64,000 nt of DNA from Balaenoptera acutorostrata (GCF_949987535.1 NC_080067.1:4712001-4776000), one strand, 5' to 3'; shown: positions 33,341 to 44,845, counted from the stretch's first letter. A program made the numbers and translations. The notes: generated by a model not told the origin, from the sequence alone.

Positions 33341-35381
33341 TTTGCTTAACTTACTGTGTTTGGGGTCTCCTTTTCGCAGGCTGCAGGTTTGTAGTTCCCG
33401 TTGTTTTTGGTGCCTGCCACCAGTGGCTAAGGTTGGTTCAGTGGGTTGTGTAGGCTTCCTGGTGAAGGGGGACTAGTGCTTGTGTTCTGGTGGATGAGGC
33501 TGCATCTTGTCTTTCTGGTGGGCAGGTCTGTGTCTGCTTGTGTGTTTTGGGGTGTCTGTGACCTTATCAAGATTTTAGGCAGCCTCTCTGCTAATGGGTG
33601 GGGTTGTGTTCCTGTCTTGCTAGTTGTTTGGCATAGGGTGTCCAGCACTGTAGCTTGTTGGTTGTTGAATGGAGCTGGGTCTTGGCGTTGAGATGGAAAT
33701 CTCTGGGAGATTTTTGCCGTTTGATATTACATGGAGCTTGGAGGTCTCTGGTGGACAAATGTCCTGAACTCGGCTCTCCCACTACAGAGGCACAGGCCTG
33801 ATGCCCAGCCAGAGCACCAAGACCCTGTCATCCACACGGGTCAGAATAAAAGGGAGAAAAAAAGAAAGAGAGAAAGGAAAAAATAAAATAAAATAAAATA
33901 GAATAAAGTAACTAAAATAAAAAATAATTATTAAAAATTTTAAAAAATTTAAAAAGTAATAAAGAAAGAAAGAAAGAAGAGAGCAACCAAACCAAAAAAC
34001 AAATCCACCAATGATAACAATCATTAAAAAGTATACTAAAACAAAAAACAAAAAACAAAAAACTGACAGTCAGAACCCTAGGACAAATGGTAAAAACAAA
34101 GCTATAGACAAAATCACACACAGAAACATACACATACACACTCACAAAAAGAGAAAAAGGAAATATATATATATATTGTTGCTCCCAAATCCACTGTCTC
34201 AATTTGGGATGATTCGCTGTCTATTCAGGTATTCCAGAGATGCAGGTACATCAAGTTGATTGTGGAGATTTAATCCGCTGCTCCTGAGGCTGCGGGGAGA
34301 AGTTTCCCTTTCTCTTCTTTGTTCGCACAGCTCCTGGGTTCAGCTTTGGATTTGGCCCTGCCTCTGCGTGTAGGTCACCTGAGGGCGTCTGTTCCCCGCC
34401 CAGACAGAACGGGGTTAAAGGAGCAGCTGCTTCGGGGGCTCTGGCTCACTCAGGCCGGGGGGAGGGAGGGGTACGGAGGAGGCGGGGCGAGCCTGCGGCG
34501 GCCGAGGTGTCGTGACGTTGCACCAGCCTGAGGCGCGCCGTGCGTTCTCCCGGGGATGTTGTCCCCGGATCACGGGAGCCCTGGCAGTGGCAGGCTGCAC
34601 CGGCTCCCGGGAGGGGTGGTGTGGATAGTGACCTGTGCTCGCACACAGGCTTCTTGGTGGCGGCAGCAGCAGCCTTAGTGTCTCATGCCCGTCTCTGGGG
34701 TCCGCGCTGATCGCCGCGGCTCACGCCCGTCTCTGGAGCTCATTTAGGCGGCACTCTGAATCCCCTCTCCTTGTGCACCCCGAAACAGTGGTCTCTTGCC
34801 TCTTAGACAGGTCCAAACTCTTTCCCAGACTCCCTCCCAGCTAGCTGTGGTGCACTAACCTCTTCAGGCTGTGTTCACGCAGCCAGCCCCAGTCCGCTCC
34901 CTGGGATCCGACCTCTGAAGCCCGAACCTCAGCTCCCAGCCCCCGCCCGCCCCAGTGGGTAAGCAGACAAGCCTCTCGGGCTGGTGAGTGCTGGTCGGCA
35001 CCGATCCTCTGTGCGGGAACCTCTCCGCTTTGCCCTCTGCACCCCTGTTGCTGCGCTCTCCTCCGTGGCTCCCCCCCTCTGCCACCCGCAGTCTCCACCC
35101 GCGAAGGGTCTTCCTAGTGTGTAGAAACCTTTCCTCCTTCGCAGCTGCCTCCCACTGGTGCAGGTCCTGTCCCTATTCTTTTGTCTCTGTTTTTTCTTTT
35201 TTCCTTTGCCCTACCCAGGTACGTGGGGAGTTTCTTGCCTTTTGGGAGGTCTGAGGTCTTCTGCCAGCGTTCAGTAAGTGTTCTGTAGGAGTTGTTCCAC
35301 ATGCAGATGTATTTCTGATGTATTTGTGGGGAGGAAGGTGATCTCCACGTCTTACTCTTCCGCCATCTTGAAGCTCCTCTA
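33341..35381 (-). promoter_or_regulatory. L1 5'UTR / internal promoter, CpG-rich part 34.3-35.2 kb
   Basis: This is the region upstream of ORF1. It has an A-rich stretch (33845-34150, with (aaag)n and a short (ta)n) and then a GC- and CpG-rich promoter-type segment ending in the YY1-like site at the 5' end. The homologous segment is at 57.7-59.6 kb. L1 5'UTRs act as internal pol II promoters; activity here is inference. Confidence 0.8.
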
Positions 35382-35393
35382 TGCCTATTTTTA

Positions 35394-35995
35394 AATCAAA
35401 TTTTTTTCTGTTAAGTTGTATGAATTCTTTATATATTTTGGATATTAACACTTTATCTGATATATGGTTTGCAAAATTTTTCTCCCATTCTGTAGGCTGC
35501 TGTTTCATTTTGTTGTTTTTTTTTACTGTGCAGAAGCTTTTGAGTTTGATGTAGTCCCTTTGTTGATATTTGCTTTTGTTGTTTGTGCTTTTGTTGTCAT
35601 GTCCTAAAAATCATTACCAAGACCAATATCAATGAGCTTCTTCCCTGTTTTCTTCCAGGAGTATTAGGTCTTATGATCCATTTTAAGTTAATTTTTGTGA
35701 GTGGTGTGAGATAGGGATCCAATGTCATTTTTCTGCATGTGTTTCTCCAGTTTTCCTAGTACCATATGTTGAAGTTCCTAGTACCATACCTTCCCCCTGT
35801 TGGGTGTTCTTGGCCCCCCTTGTCAAATAGTAGTTGACTGTATATGCTGGGATTTAATTCTGGGCTTTCTATTCTGTTCCATTGGTCTATGTGTCTATTT
35901 TTATGGTAGAGCCATGTTATTTTTATTATGATGGCTTTGTAGTGTAATTTAAAATCAGGAAGTGTGATATCTCCAGCTTTTTCTTTTTTTTCTCC
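35394..35995 (-). mobile_element. Older L1, continuation beyond the nested L1
   Basis: Antisense ORF2 text resumes after the TSD ('tcaaatttttttctgttaag', 'tgtgcagaagcttttgagt', 'attctgttccattggtcta') and ends near 35995, where this older copy is 5'-truncated. Confidence 0.88.
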
Positions 35996-36789
35996 AGATT
36001 ATAAAGCCACTTAATTTTGAGTTGGTTTGTTACCCAGCATTATTGTGACAATAGCTAACTTGTATGCTATTGGACACATGTTTCTGGGAGACAGTGACTG
36101 TATAGTCTTAGTCATTGATAGTTTTGTGGTTCTGGGTTATATTAACTATGGGTTTAGATAATAGTGGTCTTGTGGTTCTAGGTGTTGGAGGTTCAATGAT
36201 GATGCAACTTGAAAGTATTTATGGCAATGTAGCTAATATTTATGGCTTTTGATAATGATGGACTTGTGCTTTTGGTGGCTATGGTGCTTATGCTAAGAGG
36301 TGGTTATCATGTTGACAGTACTTCATATGACAACCCATGTGATATACTAGGGAATTCAGATTTTCTGCCATGTTGCCACAATTTGATAACTAAATGACAG
36401 CTCTCAATGCCACAAAGTTTCCAAGGAAGCTAAATATACCTACTTCTTTGTTTCTTGCTAGACTGGGAAAGTTGAGATATTGTTGGGTATCTTCTCACTG
36501 TTTATATGTGTGTGTGTACACAAGCATTCGTGCACACACACATACACACATACACACAGAAGACTATAAAGGATTCCCGGCTATTGCACTGTACATGTGG
36601 AGGTCAACCTTCGCCATGCCAATCTGGGTCCAACTGGCACAGATGCCAGAAGTGGAGACCTTCTTACACCAATTCTCATGATTTTTCAGAAAAAAACCAC
36701 CTTCTCTAGGCCTAAGTTCAGCCTTTACAGGAAGGGCTGATAAATGTGTGTAAAAATACCAGATCATCTTTTTCCTTTGGCTGAGCATG
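35996..36789. other. Unassigned; T/G-rich segment 36.0-36.35 kb and a weak CA-rich tract
   Basis: 36000-36350 is rich in ggt, tat and ttt triplets with an irregular repeating feel, but every frame is broken. A CA/TG-rich stretch lies at 36508-36560. No repeat family assigned. Confidence 0.35.
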
Positions 36790-38120
36790 TCCAGTGGTTA
36801 GAGACAGAGTCCTGCCCGTACTTCAGCAGGGGGGCCGTCCATGTATGGGGCTCCAACCCGGAGGACCCTGGTCCTATCGCTGGAATGATCCTATTCTCCT
36901 AGGAGGTCACCAGTAATGCTTGCCTTTGGTTTCCACATAACTTCTCTGCCAGTGTATCCATTTGAATTACGGGGTACCATAGTACTCTTTAAGAATCCCT
37001 CCACATTTTCTGAGGCTATTTCCCACCTTTGTGGATAAATGGTTAACAAAACTCTTTCCTTTTTTTAAAATGAGAATTTGACCCTTGGCTAACTCTCTAG
37101 CTCAGTTCCCCTGGTAACTTGACAATGACAGAAAGTCAACTGTGTTTCTAGGTAGGATTACTTGTGCTAAAAATGACCTTTGACTGGCACGTTGCATCTG
37201 GCCTGGAAGCGCAATAAAGGAACTATAAATACTTGATAGGGAAGCTACACTTTGGGCTTCCCTAAGAGCTGTGACTCTTAGATCTGGGCATGCATCTTGC
37301 AGGGACCCTGGAAGCTCTGGATCTTATGGGTTAACGTCTTTCCAGACAGGGTGGATCCTGTACCTGCCTGATGTTGGTCTCATCTCCTGGCACCTCAGCT
37401 GTTAGACTGCTTCAAGGACCACCATAGAAATAGAACACCTGAAGTTGTCCTTTTGGTAGGCTCTGGGTTTTGTCCTCTCACCTAATAAGTGGGTGCCAAG
37501 TGTGGCCCTTGACAGTCTTGTGAGTGAATATTTAATTGAACGTAAAACGATCTTTAATGGGTATTGCATACTTGGCTTAGGTCCATAGGTCCAGCTGCTG
37601 ATACACTTGAGACACCGTCTGGCCTGAGAGGACTCTATGACAACTGCCCTCTGTGTGAGTTTGGGGGTGATTCATCATGCATGAGGTGCTTGCCAGGAGA
37701 TTAAGTGGCAGGATGCCTGTTTCCTTGGGGGTCCCAGACTATGGTACTAGCACATTGACAGAAGTGTTGTTTAGGTAACTTGCCTAAATGCAAGATCCCT
37801 ACTCTGACTAAGACAGAGTATATGGAGAAGGGTTTTTTGGGAAGGAGGCTAAAGACCTTGGGGGGATGATTATGTTGCTGGTAGTACTGGCCAAAGACAG
37901 CTATTCCTGGTTAAAACCAAAGGGCACTCACAACATAGGACTCCCAGGAATCACATGGCCAGTCACAGGAAAGGCTGGAGAATGAACCCCCATCTTAGGC
38001 ACGCCCCTAACCAGAGGAGGGCCTTCTTTAGCGGGGCCCTAGGCAAGTCCTGGCCACACTGCCATGCCTGCCCTTTGTCTAGAGAGAGAAGGCAGGTCTG
38101 CGTAGGATGAGTCAAGTGCT
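36790..38120 (+). mobile_element. Probable ERV LTR/leader remnant
   Basis: An LTR-like arrangement is suggested: a poly-A signal (AATAAA, 37212-37217), then a U5-like segment, 'cctctcacctaataagtggg', and 'gcccttgacagtcttgtgagtg', the style of an ERV region after the primer-binding site. No gag, pol or env ORF is visible and no LTR boundaries or TSD were found. It could be another ancient repeat. Confidence 0.4.
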
Positions 38121-38154
38121 CAAGCAGCAGCCTCTGGAATCTTCTTCCATCTCA

Positions 38155-38530
38155 AGGCTCTATTCCACTCTGTGTTGGCTTCATCTTCAGTTGGCTTTTT
38201 CCTAGAAAGAGACAGAGGTTGCCACTGGCAGCTCCAGGCTTCCATTTTGCCACCTTAGCAACCATAGAGGGAAGAGCGTCTTTCTTTCCTTCCCTCCGGC
38301 AAGTATGCTGTGGCTGGCACTGCCAGGGCTTGGAACCCACGAGCTTGCCGATCACAGAGGCCGGGGTGATGGGAGCTCTCGTGGGACTGCCTAGGAGCTG
38401 GCTGTTCGGGACATTTGAAACACAAAGCCTGTGATTGGATCAAAGTGGTTTCCCAAAGGAAAACTGGAGGGCTGGGATGCAAGTGAGTGGGGAAGGAATA
38501 CTGGGAAGCCTAAACAAGAGTTGTTCCCAA
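38155..38530 (-). repeat. Ancient interspersed repeat, unnamed
   Basis: 'gttggcttcatcttcagt', 'ggcagctccaggcttcca', 'accttagcaaccatagagg' and 'gtttcccaaaggaaaactgg' are phrases I associate with a common old mammalian repeat. I cannot name it or fix its orientation firmly. Confidence 0.4.
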
Positions 38531-38859
38531 CAGTATCCCTGAGCATCTAGGAAGAATATGGAAAAGCGACGATTTGCGTTCATTTAATATTGTCTTGATC
38601 ACCTACAAGCCACTGAAAGGTACAAAGTCAAAGACAAGGGCAAAGACTCGGGATTAGACACAGAAATACCTTCATATATGATGGAGTGTGGGTGAGACAG
38701 CTGTGTGAAAAATGATACTCAGGGAGAAAAGTGATAAGTACCATGATGCAGACATCAATCCGGAGTTTATAGAAACTGGCAATGATCATGACAGCTCAGA
38801 AAATACTGGAGAAGAATTCTGGCATTCTTGACTTCCATCCAGTAGAAACTCCTCAAACT

Positions 38860-39030
38860 TCAGTGTGCTACGTTGTCACCTGGGGATGTGCTTAAACGCA
38901 GGTTCGATGCAGCCGGTCTGGGGAGGGGTCCAAGATTGTGTGTTTCTAATGAGTTCCCAGGTGTCTCTGATGGGACTGCGCACTGACAGAGCAGGAGAGC
39001 GTTTGGTCACTGCACATCTGCTACTGATAC
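38860..39030. mobile_element. MER5-type hAT-Charlie element
   Basis: 'cttcagtgtgctacgttgtc', 'cacctggggatgtgcttaa', 'ctaatgagttcccaggtg' follow the MER5 pattern. Confidence 0.6.
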
Positions 39031-40390
39031 TATTCCTAAAGAAGAGGTGTTAGCAGCTGCCTCCAAGACATTTGGGGAGCATTAGGATAGCATCCCTAGT
39101 ACAACAGGGGGCGTGAGAAAGCTTGTTGAGGGATCTCTTCTAAACGACTAGGTCTAGTGGGGCAGGTTGCATGACCCTGCAATGCTAATGTTGGCAGTTT
39201 TTCTTCGTGCTGTGGCAGCACTTATGAAAGTACGTTATGCTGTGAAATGAATTATATACAGTGAGATAATCACAGGGGTCTCCTGCCAATGGACAGGTCC
39301 CACTGGAATGAATCTGGAGATGGAGGGTGTTAAAAAAAAAAAAATAGCCAAATGGCAGGATACTGTGTAACCAGAACTATTTTCAAAATGAGCCATAAAA
39401 AGGATGTTTGGAGAGAGTTAATCTTTAAAAGTCTGCTCCCACACTGTTGTCTGGATTCCTTAGAAGACAAAGAATACCATTCCTTTTCCTTACACGCTTC
39501 TCTCCCAGGGTTGTTTTCAGAAAATATCGATTTGTCTCCTTGATTTGTTAAGCAGCAAATCCAACAACGTTTTAACTTGCTGACTTGAATTTCATAGCAT
39601 GGTCTTAATCAGACCCAGCTTGCTTATACCAGGGAAACTAGTTGTATTCTAAATTAGATCCTTCTTTTCTGTTAGAAGAATAAATGGTGGTACTCCTCAA
39701 AATATTTAAGGAATAAACGTTTAAGCCCAGAACTGAAAAGATAAATAAAACAAGCAAAAAAATTATGGAGGAATTGAACTCTGGGAATTCAGGACATACT
39801 GCAATTTAGGACCTAGCATTTTTTCTGCAAGTCATTAATTATTTTGACTTTGAAGTCATTTGTCAAAGGCAGAAATTAGATAGACCAATATGTGTAAAAA
39901 GGAATTGTTTAGTAGTATTTTGGATAGTTTCCTCTAGCATCTGTTTTTCTCTTTTCATCTCATTCAACTTAAATGACAAATACAATGCAGTTGGCACAAA
40001 GGACATTAGATTGTCCCAATAAACAGATGATCAGCTGTAATTCACCTGACCTGTCCTTGAATCTGTTTTTGGAGTGTGGTGGGGAGCAGAAGGGGTTATT
40101 CCATAGTAGGGTCAATACCCGTATATGCCTGCTGGTTCCTGACACTGGAGCAGAGTGAGAAGGGAGAGAATCTTTGAGAAAAGAATAGGGATTCTGTAAC
40201 TCAAGGGCTCCAGTGCCAAGCCCTGAGCTTTGTTTATGATAGGTTGATATTAAGGGGTTCCTCTCTTTTCCACTTGATTTTTCTCATCCAATAAAAATGC
40301 AAAGCTATCTCAGTGTTTATGTCTCACACATACAAACTACAAATACTTTGCAAATAAGGTTAAGAAAATGACGTGGCGTCTGGTCTTCGT
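39031..40390. other. No recognised feature
   Basis: A weak CTCF-like match (acaacagggggcgt, 11 of 14) lies at 39101-39114 and a poly-A run at 39332. No gene or repeat called. Confidence 0.4.
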
Positions 40391-40394
40391 AACT

Positions 40395-40690
40395 AGACAA
40401 GATGCTCTTCTCCAGGCAGCCTCTCCTGACCACCTTATGTAATACCTCCATTGTGGCTTCCTCTCCGGCCCCTCCCCTCCCACTGCAGCCCTGATCTCAT
40501 GACTCTCATAGCATTTCTCATCACATAATTCGTCATTTATTTATTTGTTTTGTCCACTGACTGTCTCCCTCCTCTAGAATATCACATCTACAAGAGCTGG
40601 AATCTTTGTATTGTTCATGGATGTATCCTGCATCCCTGGAACAGTGCCCGCCTGGCCCTTGCTAGGTTTTCAATGAAGCCATGAATAAAA
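40395..40690 (+). repeat. LINE L2, 3' end
   Basis: 'ccaggcagcctctcctgacc', 'catagcatttctcatcac', 'gactgtctccctcctctag', 'ggaacagtgcccgcctgg', 'tttcaatgaagcc' follow the L2 3' end. Confidence 0.85.
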
Positions 40691-40709
40691 TTATATATAT
40701 ATATATATT

Positions 40710-40863
40710 CTTATTCTAAATGCTAATGTACATATATATGTGTGTATATATGTATAAATATATGTGTATATATGTATATATACACATATATGTGTAAATA
40801 TATGTATATATGTGTATATATATGTATAAATAAGTAGATACATATATTAGCATTTAGAATAAG
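40710..40863. repeat. Hairpin: 18-bp perfect inverted repeat around a TA/TG-rich core
   Basis: Arms CTTATTCTAAATGCTAAT (40710-40727) and ATTAGCATTTAGAATAAG (40846-40863) are perfect complements. The loop of about 118 bp is almost entirely alternating purine-pyrimidine (TATG, TATA, TACA). A (TA)n run lies just left, at 40690-40707. Confidence 0.85.
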
Positions 40864-41109
40864 TTAACTCCCATTTTCTTAGACCAGGTTGAATTTAAAA
40901 CAGGAATACAGCCATCTACTTATACCATGTCTCAAACACAATAAGGATACCATGGAATATTATCTCATACTTTTTTTCCAGTGGAAGAAAAACCTTTTTT
41001 TCCTGTCATGGAACAAAAGAGATCACTTGATACAGCACTGATGAGAGTTCATTGGGTAATAATAAAAATTTCATTTCCATGTAGATCAATTAACTTTTCC
41101 CAAAGTGTT

Positions 41110-41325
41110 CAGGTAAGCTAGGGTTTCTCCATCTTGGCACTATTGACATTTGGGGCTGGTTAATTCTTTGTTGTGGGGGGTTGCCCTGTGTTTTGTTAGA
41201 TGTTTAGCAGTGACCCTGACCTTGACCTACTAGGGACCAGTTTCACTCCCCTTCCTACGGCTATGACAACCAAAAATGTCTCCAGACATTGCCTAATGTC
41301 CCCTGGTTGGAACCATTTAGTCAAA
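41110..41325. mobile_element. MER20-type hAT-Charlie element
   Basis: 'tttctccatcttggcactat', 'attctttgttgtgggggg', 'gttagatgtttagcagtgac', 'caaaaatgtctccagacat', 'aatgtcccctggttgg' match the MER20 pattern closely. Confidence 0.8.
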
Positions 41326-41422
41326 CCAATCAATCCAACATTATTGTAAATAGGCTCATAGGCTTGCAAAGGTTTTTCTTTAATCATTAAAGAGATAATA
41401 GCTGTCTTTCATCAAGCACTTA

Positions 41423-42003
41423 TGTGGTAGGCAGAATAACGTCCTTGCAAAAGGTCCACACCCTAATCCTGGGAAATTGTGAATACGTTACCTTGTATGA
41501 CAAAAGGACTTTGCAGATGGGATTCAGGTTAAAGACCCTGAGATGAGGGGATTATCTTGGATTATTCAAGTGAGACCAATCTAATCACACACTCCTTTAC
41601 AAGAAGAGCATTTTAGGCTGTGGTCAGAGAGGAATGCCATCACAGAATAAGGGCCAGAGAGATGTGATATGACAAGGACTCAGTCTCCTGTTGCTGGTTT
41701 TGAAGATGAAGGAAGGGGGCCACAAGCCAAGGGATGGGATGACCCCTAATGCTGAGAATGACCTTCAAATGACGGCTAGATGGGAACATTGGTCCTACAT
41801 CTGCAGGGAACCTGAGTGATCAAGGAACAGATAGAGCTTCCCCTTGAGCTTAGGGAAAGGAATGCAGCCCTACTGACATCTTAATTTCAGCCTAGTAAGA
41901 TCCATGTGGGACATGAGACCTGCAGAACTGTAAAATAATAAATTTGTGTTAAGTCGCTAAGTTTGTGGTCATTTGTTACAGCAATAATAGAAAACGGATA
42001 CAA
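41423..42003 (+). mobile_element. MaLR-like LTR (first insertion into MIR)
   Basis: Starts 'tgtggtaggcagaataacg', continues 'gttaccttgtatgacaaaag', 'gattatcttggattattca', and ends 'ctgcagaactgtaaaataat', 'gttacagcaataatagaaaac'. This is a solo MaLR-type LTR. Flanking 5-mers are similar (actta/attta), as expected for an old 5-bp TSD. Confidence 0.8.
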
Positions 42004-42058
42004 TTTATCATGCTCAGACCTTTATATATTAACTCTTTCCATCTTCTTATTTTATAGA

Positions 42059-42417
42059 TGTTATTGGCTGAATTGTATCCTTGCCAATTTATATGTTAAA
42101 ATCCTATCCCCCCAGTGCCCAGAATGTGACTGTATTTGGAGATAGGGTTTTGATAGAGGTAATTAAGGTTAAATGAGGTTGCTAGGATGGGTCCTCATCC
42201 AATGACTGGTGTCCTTGGACACCACAGGGAGAAGACACACACAGGGAGAAGACCATGTGAAAATACCCAAAAAAGGTGGCCATCTATAAGCCAAGGAGAA
42301 AGGCCTTTAGAAGAAACCGACAGCCAACCCCTTGATCTTGGACTCCTAGCCCATAGAACTGGGAAAAAATATATTTCTGTTGTTTAAGCCACCCGGTCTG
42401 CGGTACTAGGAAACTAA
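42059..42417 (+). mobile_element. MaLR-like LTR (second insertion into MIR)
   Basis: Starts 'tgttattggctgaattgta', continues 'cccagtgcccagaatgtgac', 'gagaagaccatgtgaaaat' and ends 'gttgtttaagccacccggtc'. It is a different sequence from the first LTR. Flanking ataga/ataca may be a decayed 5-bp TSD. Confidence 0.75.
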
Positions 42418-42507
42418 TATAATACATGAGGAAACAAAGTCAGAGAATACAGATAAATTTCCCTAGGACACACAGCTAACACAGAGGGATTAGAGTCTCC
42501 CAAATCC

Positions 42508-42680
42508 ATGACATGTACACACTGCTATATTTAAAATAGGTAACCAACAAGGACATACTGTAAGAAAAAAATTAAAAATTAAAAAAATGAAATAAAATAA
42601 AATTCCTGTAATACCAAAACCAAAACCAAAACAACAAAAAAAAGACAAATGCATTATAAAGTAAAAAAAAAAAAAAAAAA
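42508..42680 (+). mobile_element. Very short L1 3' tail
   Basis: 'gtacacactgctatattta', 'aaccaacaaggacatactgt' mark the L1 3'UTR, followed by A-rich low-complexity sequence. A short repeat aaatccat flanks it (about 42500 and 42677). Confidence 0.65.
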
Positions 42681-42759
42681 TCCATACACTAAGTGATTCC
42701 TTTAGGTGGTCAAGATCATGGATGATCCAGAGGATTCTAACTAGTGCCAATTTCTAGAG

Positions 42760-42960
42760 GAAAAGCCCGAATCATGCATTCAAATTCTGACTCACTTACT
42801 AGCAGCTGTGTCTTGAGTATCATGTTGACCTCAGAAACTCAATTTGCTCATACGTAAAAGTGTTATTATTTTCTTCCCGAGATAACTTCAATAATTAATC
42901 TGAACAATGAATGGAAAAGGACTTTGTCAAGTGCAGGACGCTGCAAACGTGAGGTGGTAT
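42760..42960 (-). repeat. MIR SINE (antisense)
   Basis: 'caaattctgactcacttact', 'cagaaactcaatttgctcat', 'cataattaatctgaaca'-like text and 'aaggactttgtcaagtgcag' follow reverse MIR order. Confidence 0.65.
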
Positions 42961-43734
42961 TTTTAAAGCGTTACCTCTACTGGAAAAAGTGAGTGTCGTT
43001 CTGACAGTACCCTCCAGACCTTCTTTTTGGTGTGTTTAGTGATGAATGTCCATTTTGGAACCTGAGAAGTAACATATGAAGGATTCTTCAACTGAAACGG
43101 GATCAAGAATGTGCAAGAATCAGTGTTTTCTTTCTATACTTCCTTCTAAAAGGCAATTCACGTTGGTTTTATTGTTTGAAATTCCCAGCGGAAGTCTTAT
43201 CGAGTATGGTGTTCAGAAAACCAGTGGGAAGAACAACAGCTGTTTTAAAAAAGAAGGGGAACGGTCCACTCTGGTTAGCTTGTCGGGTTTATGATGGGAA
43301 AAACCAAAGGGAAAAGGACTATTTACCTGTGGTAAAGTGAACAAGACAGCTTTCCCACAGGACGGCAACGGGTTCCACAAATCTGTGGGTCCATGTCATG
43401 TTCTTCCAGTGGGGAAAGCATCTGTTTTGGTTTGAAACTCCACAAGCTTCTCTTTCATAATATCTACTCTCACAAATGATAGTCCTTTTTGTATAAGAGG
43501 TAACTGAAGCTGCAAGTGCTCAGAAGGTTCTACCAGCCCCATGAAACTTGCTTCCACTGTGCCCTTTAGTAAGGGACTGTACAGCCACTTCCACCCAACT
43601 TTCAGATTCCAGATGAGGACAAATTTAGTGCCAACACGGGCAGCTGACATGCTTTCTTGCAGATGTTACCAAAATAACATTACCTACTCATTCTGGCATC
43701 AGTAAGATATACCTATGCCATTCGTTTTCTAGAA
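42961..43734. other. No recognised feature
   Basis: A 72-codon ORF on plus and an 84-codon ORF on minus look like chance. No repeat assigned. Confidence 0.4.
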
Positions 43735-44025
43735 TGTTCTTTCCCCTTCTCCCTAAGGTACTTCTAGTCAAACTTCAAGTCCTAGTTCAAATTTCATCTC
43801 TTTTGTGAAACCTTTTTCTGCTTTTTACAGATACTGTAAATCCCTCACTCATCTGTGTATCACTAATACCTTATTCAGATCTCAAATATACTATTTATTC
43901 TCTTATATAATGATGATTTGTTTACCATTTAGTATAATAATGATTTGTGAGGTTTTCAAATGAAAGGTATATTGTGTTCCCAGCAGTGGTGAAACATAGC
44001 AGGTGTATGATGTATTAATGAATTT
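43735..44025 (+). repeat. LINE L2, 3' end
   Basis: 'caagtcctagttcaaatttc', 'atctcttttgtgaaacctt', 'cctcactcatctgtgtatc' and 'cagcaggtgtatgatg' match L2, diverged. Confidence 0.7.
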
Positions 44026-44077
44026 CAGGTCAGAGGAGGGGTTTTGAATAGCTTTTACAATTTGTTCATTTATTCAT

Positions 44078-44845
44078 TTTTAATTTTTAAATTTTACTTT
44101 TTTCTTCCAGTTTTATTGAGATATAAGCGACATACAGCACTGTATAAGTTTAAGGTGTTCAGCATAATGATTTGATTTACATACATCATGAAATGATGAT
44201 CACGATAAATTTAGCCAACATCCATCATCTCATAGTCTATATAAGATCTAACAAGATCTGTGTGTATCTAACAAAATTAAAGAAACAGAAAATATTTTTT
44301 TCCTTGTGATGAGAACTCTTAGGATTTACTCTCTTAACCATTTCATATATAACATAGAGCAGGGTTAGTTGTATTTATCATGTTGTACATTGCATCCCTA
44401 GAACTTATTTATTTTATAACTGGAAGTTTGAACTTTTGACCACCTTCATCCAATTCCCCCTCCTCCCACCCCCCAACTCGGATAACCACAAATCTGATCT
44501 CTTTTCCTATAAGTTTGTTTGTTCATTTTTAAAGTATAATTGACCTACAACACTACGTTAGTTCCTGGTACACAACATAGTGATTCAAAATTTCTGTACA
44601 TTTCGAAACGGTCACCATGATAAATCTAGTTACCATCTGTCACCACACAAAGATATTACATAATTATTGATTATATTCCTCTACACTGTGCATTTCACAC
44701 CCGTGACTCATTTATTTTGCAGCTGAAGTTTGTACCTCTTAATCTCCCTCAGCTACTTCTCTCCTCCTAGCACCCTCTCCCCTCTGGCAATCACCTGTTT
44801 GTTCTCTGTATCTATGACTCTGTTTCTGTTTTGTTATGTGAAAAC
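44078..44845 (-). mobile_element. Old L1 3' end (antisense part of an inverted L1)
   Basis: 'tccagttttattgagatat', 'ttcagcataatgatttgat', 'ccttgtgatgagaactctt', 'attttataactggaagttt', and 'ctgtttctgttttgttatg' follow L1 3'UTR text in antisense. Part of the 3'UTR appears twice (a second start near 44530). Confidence 0.78.

Larger units (their letters stand above)
28203..35381 (-). mobile_element. Full-length LINE-1 (7.18 kb), inactive
   Basis: All L1 parts are present in order on the minus strand: 5'UTR (33341-35381), ORF1 (32448-33340), a spacer of about 50 bp, ORF2 (about 28577-32396), 3'UTR and a (taaaa)-like tail. The 5' end is the canonical 'cttcaagatggcgg' start, with the YY1-type AAGATGGC motif (35362-35369). 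A 12-bp TSD (tgcctattttta) lies at 28191-28202 and 35382-35393. Both ORFs carry stops and frameshifts, so it cannot move by itself. It lies in the same orientation as the older L1 that it splits. Confidence 0.96.
41385..42507 (+). repeat. MIR SINE split into three pieces by two LTRs
   Basis: MIR text lies at 41385-41422 ('aatagctgtctttcatcaag'), 42004-42058 ('atatattaactctttcc', 'ttattttataga') and 42418-42507 ('catgaggaaacaaagtcaga', 'ggacacacagctaac'). The order is collinear once the two LTRs (41423-42003 and 42059-42417) are removed. Confidence 0.75.

Noticed and set aside
33840..34180. A-rich (aaag)n and (ta)n tract as a possible independent microsatellite or origin
   Set aside because: It sits at the homologous place in both L1 5'UTRs (also near 58.2-58.35 kb), so it belongs to the L1.
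36000..36350. Gly/Tyr-like codon pattern suggesting a keratin-associated or hnRNP-type pseudogene
   Set aside because: Stops occur in every frame and no continuous match could be followed; the triplet bias may be simple T/G richness.
39190..39250. Resemblance of 'gtgctgtggcagcac' to the start of U6 snRNA
   Set aside because: Only the first hairpin is similar; the rest of U6 (the ACAGAGA region and 3' stem) is missing.
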